The notes: a model not told the origin generated them from the letters alone. DNA of 64,000 bases from Mycobacterium sp. ITM-2016-00318 (GCF_002968285.2 NZ_CP134400.1:372001-436000), one strand, 5' to 3'; numbered from the stretch's first letter, positions 10,601-19,036 are shown. Numbers and translations are program-made.

Positions 10601-10883
10601 CGCTCCCGTCGTAACGTCGCACCACCGCCGCCGACCGCTCCACCAGATCGGTCACGATTTCGCGCAACCGCTCAATGTCCAGCGCGGCCGCGATCGCCAT
10701 CGACCGCACCACATCGGCGAACAGCACGGTGACCTGCTTATACTCAGCCGACTGGGTGGCCTGCGTCAGTCGCGTACCGCACTCGCCGCAGAACTTGCCG
10801 GTCGGGCTTGACTGCGCGCCGCAGGAACCACAGACCGCCCCCGTCGCGGTCAGTCCACCGCCACCATCCCCGCTGGGGTCCAC
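7680..10883 (-). CDS. Zinc-ribbon / cyclase / AAA-type ATPase / helical-repeat protein, 1067 aa
   Basis: It opens with a small zinc ribbon (CGSCG, then CGECG, residues 18-37). A cyclase-like domain follows (about 50-220), then an ATPase (Walker A GPPGIGKS, Walker B FIVEDAHWVD), then TPR-like repeats. The aspartates FADVV and TGDGV are kept. The lysine site is glutamate in a loop one residue short (SVEFTGDG), and the NxAAR motif is VGMAQRM, lacking the usual asparagine, so catalysis is doubtful. It is a clear relative of the 1014-aa protein at 43321-46365, with shared stretches such as EYAFRHPLI and AYxSQLRxDR. The start is GTG at 10883. It is first in a two-gene operon with the 889-aa gene and divergent from the second hydrolase/cyclase. 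Confidence 0.85.
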   Translation of the reverse strand: MDPSGDGGGGLTATGAVCGSCGAQSSPTGKFCGECGTRLTQATQSAEYKQVTVLFADVVRSMAIAAALDIERLREIVTDLVERSAAVVRRYDGSVEFTGDGVMAVFGAPVALEDHAFRGCLAALAIQEEAKGLAVEVQDRDGVALRVRVGLNSGQVITGEIGSGSLGYGAIGEQVGMAQRMESVAAPGSVMLSESTARLVEHTVMLGEPEQMRIKGAEEPVLARRLLAISPRDGRGGRTEASLVGRRWEMAALDALADRTINARGGVVNVVGPPGIGKSRVAREAAGLAAARGLEVFWAFCESHARDIPFHAVRRLLRAVNGIEDLDGPPARARVRDQFPDADAQDLLLLDDLLGIADPEVALPQIDPDARRRRLTALINTASLARTEPALFIVEDAHWVDAVSESMLADFLTVIPRIPAMVLITSRPEYEGALMRVHGAQTIALAPLADWDSTALIGELLGSDPSVGELAAIIAERAAGNPFFAEEMVRELAQRGVLSGERGGYVCRVDVAEVSVPATVQAAIEARIDRLNSGAKRTVNAASVIGARFGAVLLAALGIEPAFDDLVKAELIDQVRFTPSAEYAFRHPLIRAVAYESQLRSDRAQWHRRLAAAIQEREAGSLEENAALIAEHLEAVGELRAAYGWHMRAAAWSANRDHIAARLSWERARRIADALPVDDPDQLSMRIAPRSMLCATDWQDRAIHETRGRFAELRELCNAAGDKVSLAIGMTGLAADLLYASRPREGSQLAAEQMTLLESIGDPTLSVGLALIAFVNWADTGECGEILRWSQTVIDLAAGDPSKGAGFGFGSPLAIALTWRGFARWWLGRPGWRQDLHDALAMARNSNPATLAGVALWGHGFAAHNGVLRADDTTVRILEEAVQTAEVASNDVAMSVTKYGLAGALLYRDEADRHRGLELMVQARDIWLRQKICLQMVPNTELWIAREEARRGDRDAAIAVMRKAVDGMHQTGRLAHAVWGTPLLVEALLERGTQGDLAEAQEAIDRLATLPADEGSAIVDITQLRLRALLALACGDDDAYRDLVSRYRAMATELGFEGHMKWAEAMP

Positions 10884-11363
10884 GTCAGTATCGTTTCACT
10901 GCTGGTCAACCATGTCTGTCGTATCGCCGTGCCACCTCCGACACGGAGCTCTGAGACCCTGTATGTCGTCTATTTGAGACGCGGAGGGCTGAGTCGACGA
11001 TCCATCAGAGACATTCGCCCCGCGTACACCATGTGGCATTTCGGGCATGCAGCCTTCTGGGCAATGGCGGCCCGTCCGCCACCGAGTCGCAGGTCGGCAA
11101 TGCCACGGGGTGTGTCCGCCGCCGATATGAGCGAGGCAGGCGACGCGCGCGATGAGGACTTGGTTGGCGCGGATGGGGGTGTCCGTTGGGGCACCGGGTG
11201 GCGCTTCGGTCACCCACTTGCCTTTTCGGAGTCCCGGACGGGATCACCCTCGACACGTGCCAGATTGTCGGCCTCCGCCGTCAAATGCAACAGTGCGACA
11301 GTGCGACAGGCGATAGCGTCGTCACCTGCGCCAAAGTCGGTATTCGCAGCGTCCGGGATCCGT
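10884..11363. other. Gene-free divergent intergenic region
   Basis: These 480 bases separate the divergent 1067-aa and hydrolase/cyclase genes. Open frames exist on both strands, and the frame of the downstream gene stays open back to 10929, but the translations resemble no family I know and lack conserved-looking segments. The region should carry both promoters; I see no clear boxes. It may include decayed coding sequence. Confidence 0.5.
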
Positions 11364-12917
11364 ATGGTCAATGCCGTGCCGGAAACGTCGTACGCATCCT
11401 GCGGCGACCTGAGTCTGGCGTATCAAGTGTTCGGCGACGGACCCGTCGACCTCGTCTTCGCCGGGTCTTTCGTCAGTCACGTCGAGCTGTTATGGACCAT
11501 CCCCGAATTTGAAGCTTTCTTCGAGCGACTCTCGACGTTCTGTCGCGTCCTTTTGTTCGATAAAGCCGGGGTCGGCCTGTCGGACCCCGTCCCGCAAGTT
11601 CGCACGCTCGATGATCGAGCGGCCGAGATCGAGGCCGTCATGAACGCCGCCGGCTTCGGAAAAGCCGTCATCTTCGGTGTGAGCGAGGGCGGCCCGGCCG
11701 CCATCGTCTTCGCGGCAAAACGACCGGAACGAACGCGGGCGTTGATCCTTACCGGCACGTTCGCGTTCCAGGGCTACGCCGGGTGGAACGACATCGATTG
11801 CGACCCGGCCGAGCTACGGGCGCGCATCCTATCCGAGCTTGGTGAGGACTACACGCCGTCGACGCAGCAGATCGCCCACGTCCAGAAGCTCGCCCGCGCC
11901 GCCCGCTCGGCGTGGGGCAGCGGTGAGACACTCAGCGGCCTCGTGCCGTCGGTCCGATCGAAACGCCAGCTCGGAATGTTGGAGCGCATGAGCGCGAGCC
12001 CGGGGATGGCGCGCGTGACAATCGAAGCGATGTTCCGGATTGACGTGCGGCCGATCCTGTCGACGATCACTGCGCCAACCCTGGTCATCCATGCCCGCGA
12101 GGACCCGATTCCGGTGCAGGGCGGCCGGTACCTCGCCGACCACATCCCCGGCGCGCGGTTGCTCGAAGTCAACGGCGCGGACCATGCGCCCTGGTTCACC
12201 GATCCCGACGGGATCACGAGCGGGATCGAGGACTTCCTCACCGGCAGCCATGCCGCGCCCTCACAGTCGCATCGCGCCCTGCGCACCGTGTTGTTCACCG
12301 ACATTGTCGCCTCGACGCAACACGCCGCGGCGACGGGCGACGAGCGGTGGCGTGCGGTGCTCCACCGCTTTGATGAGATCACCGCCGACCTCACGGAACG
12401 CTTCGGAGGCACGGTGGTCAAGAGCACCGGCGACGGCCACCTGATCACGTTCGACGGCCCGACGCAGGCCATCCGCTGCGCCGAGGCCTTACGCGACCAC
12501 GCCGAGAGACTGGGCATCGAGGTCCGCGCCGGCATCCACACCGGGGAGTGCGAACTGCTGGGCACCGACATCGGGGGGATCGCCGTACACATCGCGGCGC
12601 GGATCCTCGGCCAGGCCGGGGCGGGCGAAATCCTTGTCGACCGCACGATCCGGGACCTGGTTGTCGGCTCGGGCACGGGCTTCGACGATCGCGGCAGCGT
12701 CGAGTTGCGCGGGGTGCCCGGCACCTGGCAGCTGTTGGCGGTCGATCGTGACGGTGCGCAGGCGGGATCGGCCGAGGCGAAACTCGCCTCAACGCCCACC
12801 CCCGGCCCTCGCACCGCGATGCTCCGAACGGACCGCGCCATGGCGGTGATGGCCAAACGCACACCGTGGCTCCTCCGCGGCATGGCCCGCCTCACCCCGG
12901 CCAGCAGCCGCAGCTGA
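11364..12917 (+). CDS. Alpha/beta-hydrolase fused to class III nucleotidyl cyclase (Rv1900c type)
   Basis: This 517-aa protein has the same architecture as the gene at 3642. The hydrolase domain (about 5-290) keeps the nucleophile elbow GVSEGGP with its serine and the GADHAPW histidine, so this copy could be catalytic. The cyclase domain (about 300-470) has FTDIVAST, a canonical lysine-containing VVKSTGDG, and AVHIAARI in place of AVNxAAR. A basic tail of about 45 residues ends the protein. The frame stays open upstream to 10929, but the ATG at 11364 (MVNAVPETSYA) begins the part that matches the sister protein, so I start there. The natural substrate of the hydrolase and the nucleotide used are not known. 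Confidence 0.82.
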   Translation: MVNAVPETSYASCGDLSLAYQVFGDGPVDLVFAGSFVSHVELLWTIPEFEAFFERLSTFCRVLLFDKAGVGLSDPVPQVRTLDDRAAEIEAVMNAAGFGKAVIFGVSEGGPAAIVFAAKRPERTRALILTGTFAFQGYAGWNDIDCDPAELRARILSELGEDYTPSTQQIAHVQKLARAARSAWGSGETLSGLVPSVRSKRQLGMLERMSASPGMARVTIEAMFRIDVRPILSTITAPTLVIHAREDPIPVQGGRYLADHIPGARLLEVNGADHAPWFTDPDGITSGIEDFLTGSHAAPSQSHRALRTVLFTDIVASTQHAAATGDERWRAVLHRFDEITADLTERFGGTVVKSTGDGHLITFDGPTQAIRCAEALRDHAERLGIEVRAGIHTGECELLGTDIGGIAVHIAARILGQAGAGEILVDRTIRDLVVGSGTGFDDRGSVELRGVPGTWQLLAVDRDGAQAGSAEAKLASTPTPGPRTAMLRTDRAMAVMAKRTPWLLRGMARLTPASSRS

Positions 12918-13289
12918 ATAAGTTCCCGGAGTCAGCTCGCTGCGGGGACGGATTCTGAAACCCAACCTTCGCCCGCTGCTATTCGAGCCCTCGCCACAGT
13001 TCGGCAGTTTGCGGTCCTTGCGGTCGCGTGGCCGCTCGCGACTACATCGCCACTAGGTAGTACCGCGCCGGAATCGGGCGAGATTGCAAAGGCTCTGGCC
13101 GACAATACGACCGCTGAGGTCACGTCGCATCGGTATCCTCAAAGAGACGACATACGAGGGCCGAATGCCAAATCAGATCCTCTCGGCGCTTGCTCTCGCG
13201 CGTTCGGGACAGCTCCACGCGCTAAAACAAGGCCGAAGTACAGGCGTTGACCGGCAAAAGGCTTGGCCGAATTACAACGTGGAGTGTTC
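12918..13289. other. Gene-free stretch
   Basis: These 372 bases lie between the hydrolase/cyclase and the small membrane-associated protein. I see only short open frames with no family resemblance. A TTGACC near 13248 could be a -35 for the next gene, but no well-placed -10 goes with it. Confidence 0.5.
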
Positions 13290-13931
13290 ATGAACTCGCC
13301 ATATCCGCTTCGAACTAGCGAAGCGTTTCATGTCGTGGCACCTGAGGTCGGACCGCAGGGCGCCTATGACGAGACATCGGGCGGCGCGATGCTGACTCGT
13401 CGCCGCCTGGGCACACGATTCTGGACCCGGCTGGGTGTCGCGTCGATGGGTGCGCACGTTTTTTACGAGCTTGGGTCCGGGGTGGCGATGCCGTTCGCCT
13501 CGTTGGCTGGGCCTGTCCCCGCCGCGACCGGGTGGGCCGCCGGGACGATAGCGGCCTGGCGTATTGCGAATCGTGTCGACGAGCGGTACAACACCGTGAT
13601 CGGTGTCATGAACGGCATGTTTCTCACCGCGGTGTTGGCGCACTTCATTTACTGGCCGAAACGCTGGATAAACAGCGTGCCGCTGCTAACTGAATGCGAA
13701 GGTCTGCGCGGCAGAGTGTTGGCGCCGTACAACGCCATCCTCCATTTCTCAGGGGTCGCCGCCGTGGCCGGACTCCTCGAAAACGGCCGCCGCGCCGCTG
13801 TGCGCGGCGCCCTTATCCCCGTGGTGTCTGTGCCTGTGCTCCTGCAAATCCAGAAGATCGAGTTCCGGCGTTTGAGGGTGCAGGCCCGACGAAACCCTGG
13901 CTGGTGGAACCGCCGCCTGCAGACTCGATAG
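13290..13931 (+). CDS. Hypothetical protein with hydrophobic segments
   Basis: This 213-aa protein belongs to no family I recognise. After about 35 polar residues it has weakly hydrophobic stretches around 45-60, 65-90, 105-125 and 150-185, so it may be membrane-bound. The C-terminus is rich in arginine (RRLRVQARRN). The ATG at 13290 is preferred over an upstream in-frame start at 13263 because GGAG sits seven bases before it. It lies inside the proposed tRNA-Gly element, between the cyclase genes and the integrase remnant. Confidence 0.55.
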   Translation: MNSPYPLRTSEAFHVVAPEVGPQGAYDETSGGAMLTRRRLGTRFWTRLGVASMGAHVFYELGSGVAMPFASLAGPVPAATGWAAGTIAAWRIANRVDERYNTVIGVMNGMFLTAVLAHFIYWPKRWINSVPLLTECEGLRGRVLAPYNAILHFSGVAAVAGLLENGRRAAVRGALIPVVSVPVLLQIQKIEFRRLRVQARRNPGWWNRRLQTR

Positions 13932-13956
13932 CTCGCTGTCGGCAGGCAGTTTCTAC

Positions 13957-14205
13957 TCAGCTCCTACTCGTAGAGGTCCTGAATCGAGGCACGTCCGACA
14001 GCTTCGACATCCCGGCGCGGCGCTCTTCCGTCAGATGAGCCCACTTGCGTGCTGGCTCAATGTCGGACTGGTGACGAGCGGCGTGGGCGCGGTGTCGGGC
14101 AACAGATTCGGCGTCTAAGTCCGCGGGAAACCACCCCAGTTCTCTGGCCAGTTCTGCGCGCAGTCGCCGGTCGCGCTCACTGCTCGCCCCACGGCAGTCA
14201 TTCAT
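13957..14205 (-). CDS. Small hypothetical protein
   Basis: This open frame of 82 codons has a charged, helix-prone translation rich in Arg, Ala and Glu (RLRAELARELGW, then HLTEERRAGMSKL). It looks more protein-like than most shadow frames here. No family is recognised and the ribosome-binding site is weak. Its start abuts the point where the integrase homology begins on the other strand, so it may be a fragment from a recombination junction. Confidence 0.3.
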   Translation of the reverse strand: MNDCRGASSERDRRLRAELARELGWFPADLDAESVARHRAHAARHQSDIEPARKWAHLTEERRAGMSKLSDVPRFRTSTSRS

Positions 14206-14207
14206 TT

Positions 14208-14912
14208 GGGCTCACCGACGGCGCCGCGGTCTTCGCTGACGCCGAGGCGCAGGGACTCGTGTGCCGCAATGTCGCCGAGCTAGTCAACCGCGTCGCGACA
14301 CCACACCGGGAACTGTGCACCTATACCGAGGCCGAGGTCCGAGAGTTCCTGAAGGCGATCGCCGATGATCGTCTCGGCCATGCATGGGACCTGGCCCTGT
14401 CGGGCCTGCGCCGTGGCGAGACCGCAGGCCTCCGGTGGGCTGCCGTCGACCTCGAGGCGAAGAGCCTTGCGATCGTCAACAATCGTGTGATGGCCGGCGC
14501 CCGCGCGGTTGAGAATGACCCGAAGTCTGCCGCGTCTCGCCGCACACTGCCTTTGCCCGACAGGCTCGTGTCCGTACTGCGGGCGGCGAAGGTGCGGCAG
14601 GCAGCCGAACGGCTTGCAGTCGGAACTGGCGAGACTTGGGAGTACGTCGTTAGTAATGAGATCGGCGAGCCCTACGCGCCGGCGGTGTTGTCCCGGTACT
14701 GGCGCGACGCAGTGAAAGCCGCCGGCATCCGGCACATCAAGCTGCACGCGGCTCGCCACACCTGCGCGACGTTGATGCATCTGCAGGGAGTGCCGGTGGC
14801 GGTGATCGCCGCATGGATCGGCCATAAGGACGCTTCGCTGACACTGAAGCTGTATGCGCGCTCCCAGGACGATGCGCTGAAAGCCGCTGGGGCGACCTTG
14901 GATCGGTTGTGA
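14208..14912 (+). pseudogene. Tyrosine recombinase (phage-type integrase), N-terminally truncated
   Basis: Only the last 235 or so residues of an integrase remain, matching actinobacterial phage and element integrases from the end of the core-binding region onward. Catalytic residues are visible: Arg in GLRRGE, HAARHT (HxxR), Gly-His in WIGHKD, and the tyrosine in LKLYARS. Arm-binding and most core-binding sequence is missing. The open frame continues upstream to 14049, but that part (about 53 residues) does not resemble an integrase, and another frame runs through it. It ends about 60 bases from the 3' end of tRNA-Gly, the classic place for the integrase of an element inserted in that tRNA. 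It probably cannot excise the element on its own. Confidence 0.75.
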
Positions 14913-14973
14913 CATCTCGTGACAGCGGAGCCTGCTTATCGCACAGTTCGAACAGCGTTCGCACTGCTCAACG

Positions 14974-15047
14974 TGGAGCCGATGACGGGAATCGAACCCG
15001 CGTGTTCAGCTTGGGAAGCTGATGTTCTGCCATTGAACTACATCGGC
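14974..15047 (-). tRNA. tRNA-Gly (anticodon CCC)
   Basis: The reverse strand folds as a full cloverleaf. The acceptor is GCCGATG/CATCGGC, the anticodon stem TCAGC/GCTGA with loop TTCCCAA, and the T arm CGGGTTCGATTCCCG; the discriminator is U and CCA is encoded. C35, C36 and U73 fit glycine identity. tRNA-Gly genes are known integration targets in mycobacteria (phage L5 uses one), which fits the integrase remnant at its 3' side. Confidence 0.93.
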
Positions 15048-15105
15048 ACGCCCGGCTGACGCCGGTGACCCAGAAGGCTAACACCTCAGCGGCTACGCTC
15101 GTCGG

Positions 15106-15678
15106 GTGCTGCTCTCAGATCGCGACATCCGTGGCGAGGTCGCCGCCGGACGTCTTGGCATCGACCCGTACGACGAGAGCCTGGTGCAGCCGTCGAGCGT
15201 GGATGTCCGGCTCGACAACCTGTTCCGGGTCTTCAACAACACCCGGTATACCCACATCGACCCCGCCATCCGCCAGGACGATCTGACCACCCTCGTCGAA
15301 CCCAAAGAGGGCGAGCCGTTCGTCCTGCACCCCGGGGAGTTCGTGCTCGGGTCCACACTGGAGCGGTGCTCACTTCCTGTCGATCTCGCGGGTCGTCTCG
15401 AGGGCAAATCGTCGCTCGGACGGCTCGGCCTGCTGACGCATTCGACCGCCGGCTTCATCGACCCCGGCTTCAGTGGGCATATCACCCTCGAACTGTCCAA
15501 CGTCGCGAATCTGCCGATCACGCTGTGGCCCGGCATGAAGATCGGTCAGCTCTGCCTGCTCCGGCTGACGAGCCCGGCCGAGAGCCCCTACGGCAGCGCA
15601 AAAGCGGGGTCAAAGTATCAGGGGCAGCGCGGACCGACGCCGTCGAGGTCATACCAGAACTTCATCAAATCGATGTAG
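15106..15678 (+). CDS. dcd: dCTP deaminase (probably bifunctional dCTP deaminase/dUTPase)
   Basis: This 190-aa protein is the same length as M. tuberculosis Dcd (Rv0321), also beside a tRNA-Gly gene. It deaminates dCTP toward dUTP and, in mycobacteria, is reported to hydrolyse it on to dUMP for thymidylate synthesis. Diagnostic stretches are QPSSVDVRL, the core [20 protein letters not shown], and HITLELSN, which holds the catalytic glutamate. The C-terminal lid region GSKYQGQ is present. The start is GTG at 15106, only 58 bases from the tRNA 5' end. It is intact and should be the first undisturbed chromosomal gene right of the element. Confidence 0.95.
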   Translation: MLLSDRDIRGEVAAGRLGIDPYDESLVQPSSVDVRLDNLFRVFNNTRYTHIDPAIRQDDLTTLVEPKEGEPFVLHPGEFVLGSTLERCSLPVDLAGRLEGKSSLGRLGLLTHSTAGFIDPGFSGHITLELSNVANLPITLWPGMKIGQLCLLRLTSPAESPYGSAKAGSKYQGQRGPTPSRSYQNFIKSM

Positions 15679-15930
15679 AGCAGAGCCGCTTTCGAGCCGG
15701 GAAGTAGAAGCGGGGGGTTCGTGTTTCCCCTCACGCGAGTAGGGTTTACCTATCGGCTTCGGTGGGTGTCCGTGCCGTCGTGATCCGGCCAGGACTTCAC
15801 CGCCTTCAGCAAATGCGGTCGGCTGTAACGCCCGCCCTGGTAGAGGCGATGAAGTAACTAGTCGTCGGCTCGCGTCGGTCGAATGCGCATCGGCGGCTCA
15901 TACGATATAGCAAACACTTTTGGAGGGTCA

Positions 15931-17583
15931 GTGGACATCGTATTAGGTGTGTCGATGACACCTACGACGGTCCGCATGGTGCTGGTAGAGGGCGATGAGG
16001 CCGACGGCGTGACCGTCGACCACGATGCCTTCGACATCAACACAACCGACGGCTCAGCAACGTCCGGTGCGGCCGAGCAAGTTGCCGCGGCAGTGCTCGG
16101 AACGAAGGAGAGCGCCGCCGCAAGCGGACATCATCTGGCGTCGATCGGTGTGACGTGGATGAACCATTCCGACGCGGCCGCCCTGCGCGACATTCTTGCC
16201 GCGCGCGGTATCGAGGACGTGATGCTCGTCTCGGCGACGCATGCCGCCGCGTCACTCGCCCAGGCGGTCGGCCGCGCCATCGGCTATGACACCACCGCGC
16301 TGCTGTTCATCGAGAAGGACGTCGCGACGCTGTCGGTCGTCAAGACCGAGGACGGGTCGGTCGTCAAGGTCTACACACGCGATCTGCACGACGCGGACGC
16401 GATGGCCGTGTTCACCGAGATGGCCCAGTCCGTCGAGCTCACCGACTCGCCTCCGCAGGGCCTGTTCATCGTCGGGTCGGGTGTCGACGCCGCGGCCGTC
16501 AAGGCGCACGTGGAGAATTTCGTCGCGTTGCCTGTCAGCGCTCCCGACGAGCCGGAGCTGGCCCTCGCCCGTGGCGCCGCGCTTGCGTCCGCCCACGCGC
16601 CCGAGATGGAGGCGTCCACCGCGGGCCTCGCCTATTCGCAGGATTACGACGGCACCACCGCGGCCGACGCATACCCCGAGCTGGCGGCAGGTGCGGTCAC
16701 CCAGATGGCGGGCGTGGCCACCCAGCTCGCTCCCGTCAGCGCATCGGAGGCCTACTCCGATGAGCTGGCCTACTCCGACGAGCTGCCGGAGGCCGAAGCC
16801 GAGCCGTCCTACGAGGACGAGTCCCGCAAGCCGTTCCTGCTGGTCGGTAGCGCGCTGACGTCGATCTTCGTGGTGGGCGTTGTCGCGCTTGTGATTTCGC
16901 TCGCCGTCAGCATCCGGCCCACGGTCGACCAGCGACCGAGCCCCGGTGAGACACCGGTCATCCCGAGCCAGGCTGCGCCCGCGCCCGTGCCCGAGTTGGC
17001 CCCTGTCGCTCCGAAACCCGCTCCAGCGCCGGCAGCGCCGCCGCCGGCAGCGCCGCCGCCGCCGGAGACCATCAAGGCACCCGTGCCCGTCGCTGCCCAG
17101 GAGCCTGCGCAAGCACCGAGGACGGTCTTCGTGCAGCAGCCCGCTCCCGCACCCGCGGCGGTACCGGCACCCGCACCCGTGGCACCGCCGCCCGCACCCG
17201 TGCCTGCCGCGCCGATCCCGGTGCCCGCCGCGCCACCGGTAATCCCGCCGGTGCTATCGCCACCCGTCTACAACCCGCCGGCGTATTACCCGCCGCGGCC
17301 GCCGGTCTACATCCCCCCGAAGCCGCCGGTGTGGGTGCCGCCGTGGCAGCCCCAGCAGCAGTCGCCGCAGTACCCCCAGTACCCGCAGTACCCCGGCTCA
17401 GGTTCGGGTGGTTACCCCGGCTCGGGTTCGAGTGGTTACCCGGGCTCGGGTTCGAGTGGTTACCCCGGCTCGGAGTCGCGTTCGGGCGGCTACCCCGGTT
17501 CGGGTTCCGGTGATTACGGCCGTGGCTCCGGCTCCCGAGGAGGATCTGGCGGAGGCTGCTTCCTCATCTTCTGCAGCAGGTGA
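15931..17583 (+). CDS. DUF7159-type membrane protein with proline-rich and GSGSSGYP-repeat tail (Rv0312-like)
   Basis: This 550-aa protein has an N-terminal domain (1-190) starting VDIVLGVSMTPTTVRMVLVEG-like, related to the actin/Hsp70-like fold of mycobacterial Rv0312 relatives. An acidic linker follows, then one membrane helix (about 308-332), then a long Pro/Ala-rich tail. The last 60 residues hold repeats of an eight-residue SSGYPGSG-type unit and end in GGCFLIFCSR with two cysteines. By topology the N-terminus should be cytoplasmic and the tail in the cell wall. GTG at 15931 is chosen because TGGAGGGTCA precedes it; an upstream in-frame ATG at 15883 lacks this. The function is unknown. 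It shares its plan with the two Hsp70-like proteins near iniR. Confidence 0.8.
   Translation: MDIVLGVSMTPTTVRMVLVEGDEADGVTVDHDAFDINTTDGSATSGAAEQVAAAVLGTKESAAASGHHLASIGVTWMNHSDAAALRDILAARGIEDVMLVSATHAAASLAQAVGRAIGYDTTALLFIEKDVATLSVVKTEDGSVVKVYTRDLHDADAMAVFTEMAQSVELTDSPPQGLFIVGSGVDAAAVKAHVENFVALPVSAPDEPELALARGAALASAHAPEMEASTAGLAYSQDYDGTTAADAYPELAAGAVTQMAGVATQLAPVSASEAYSDELAYSDELPEAEAEPSYEDESRKPFLLVGSALTSIFVVGVVALVISLAVSIRPTVDQRPSPGETPVIPSQAAPAPVPELAPVAPKPAPAPAAPPPAAPPPPETIKAPVPVAAQEPAQAPRTVFVQQPAPAPAAVPAPAPVAPPPAPVPAAPIPVPAAPPVIPPVLSPPVYNPPAYYPPRPPVYIPPKPPVWVPPWQPQQQSPQYPQYPQYPGSGSGGYPGSGSSGYPGSGSSGYPGSESRSGGYPGSGSGDYGRGSGSRGGSGGGCFLIFCSR
17390..17517 (+). repeat. 24-base coding tandem repeat (SSGYPGSG)
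   Basis: Near-exact 24-base units built on ggttaccccggctcgggttc recur in frame in the 3' end of the DUF7159 gene, encoding Gly/Ser/Tyr/Pro repeats. Copy number could vary between strains without breaking the frame. Confidence 0.7.
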
Positions 17584-17673
17584 CGCCCGCCGGCACTAGC
17601 CGGACACCTGCCGTTGGCCTCCCGCTTGGTGTCGGTTAGCGGTTAGCTCATCGCGGCCACCTATACCGGCAGT

Positions 17674-18997
17674 ATGCGATGCACCGTGTTTGGTACCGGC
17701 TATCTAGGGGCGACACACGCCGCAGGCATGGCCGAACTCGGTCACGAGGTTCTCGGCGTTGACATAGATCCGGGCAAGGTGGCGAAACTGGCGGGCGGTG
17801 ACATTCCGTTCTACGAGCCCGGCTTGCGAAAAATGTTGTGCGACAACATCGCCGCTGGACGACTCAATTTCACGACGGACTATGCCGCCGCAGCGGAATT
17901 CGCCGACGTGCACTTCCTCGGCGTCGGCACGCCGCAGAAGAAGGGCGAGTACGGCGCTGATCTGCGGCATGTGCACGCCGTCATCGACACCCTGGTGCCG
18001 CGGCTGCGCCGGTCCGCGGTGATCGTGGGCAAGTCGACGGTGCCCGTCGGCACCGCAGCCGAACTCTCCGCGCGATCGCGTGGTCTCGCCGCCGCAGGCA
18101 TTGACGTCGAAATCGCCTGGAATCCGGAGTTTCTCCGTGAAGGTTTCGCCGTCCACGACACGCTGCATCCGGACCGGATCGTGCTGGGGGTGCAAGCCGA
18201 CTCGGTGCGCGCCGAGGGCGCCGTCCGCGAGCTGTACGCACCCCTGCTCGGAGAGGGTGTGCCTTTTCTGCTGACCGATCTGCAGACGGCCGAGCTGGTC
18301 AAGGTATCGGCGAACGCCTTTCTCGCAACGAAGATCTCGTTCATCAACGCGATCTCGGAAGTGTGTGAGGCCGTCGACGCCGACGTCACACTGCTCGCCG
18401 ACGCACTCGGTTACGACCAGCGCATCGGCCGCCGGTTCCTCAACGCCGGTCTCGGCTTCGGCGGTGGTTGCCTGCCCAAGGACATCCGCGCGTTCATGGC
18501 GCGAGCGGGCGAGTTGGGCGCCAACCACGCGCTGACATTCCTGCGCGAGGTCGACAGCATCAACATGCGCCGCCGCGCCAAGATGGTCGAACTCGCGACC
18601 AAGGCGTGTGGGTCGCTGCTCGGCGCCAACGTCGCGGTGCTCGGAGCGGCGTTCAAACCCGAGTCCGACGACGTTCGGGACTCACCCGCACTGAACGTGG
18701 CGGGCCTGCTGCAGCTCAACGGGGCGACCGTCAACGTCTACGACCCCAAAGCCATGGAGAACAGCCGGCGGCTCTTCCCCACGCTGAACTACTCGACGCG
18801 CGGTCGAGGCATGCGAATGGGCCGACGCGGTGCTGGTGCTCACCGAGTGGCGCGAGTTCGTCCAGCTCGACCCCGAAGAGCTGGCAGGCACCGTGCGCGC
18901 CAAAGTCATTGTGGACGGCCGTAATTGCCTGGATGCGTCGATGTGGAGAGACGCAGGCTGGCGGGTCTACGCGCTGGGCAGAACCGCCACTGTTTGA
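17674..18997 (+). pseudogene. udgA: UDP-glucose 6-dehydrogenase, frameshifted near the 3' end
   Basis: The enzyme oxidises UDP-glucose to UDP-glucuronate with NAD. The N-terminal Rossmann motif GTGYLGATHA, the substrate region TAELVKVSANAFLATKISFIN and the active-site cysteine motif GFGGGCLPKD are intact, as is the start of the UDP-binding domain (VLGAAFKPESDDVRDSP). The open frame then loses homology at about 18800 and stops at 18924. The expected end (VEACEWADAVLVLTEW, then VIVDGRNCLD) continues in the +1 frame from 18803 to the TGA at 18997. The break lies in the run acgcgcggtc, as if one CG unit were lost. It is either a real C-terminal disruption or a sequencing error. Position next to dcd matches M. 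tuberculosis Rv0322. Confidence 0.85.
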
Positions 18998-19036
18998 CGC
19001 TTGTACAACAACATCGGCGGTCGTAAGCTCGGCGGT

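Noticed and set aside
9570..10811. Long open frame (413 codons) antisense to the 1067-aa gene
   Set aside because: The sense strand has clear zinc-ribbon, cyclase and ATPase motifs; the antisense translation is rich in Arg, His and Gln with no motif.
10929..11363. N-terminal extension of the hydrolase/cyclase at 11364
   Set aside because: The added 145 residues have no counterpart in the sister protein at 3642 and resemble no domain.
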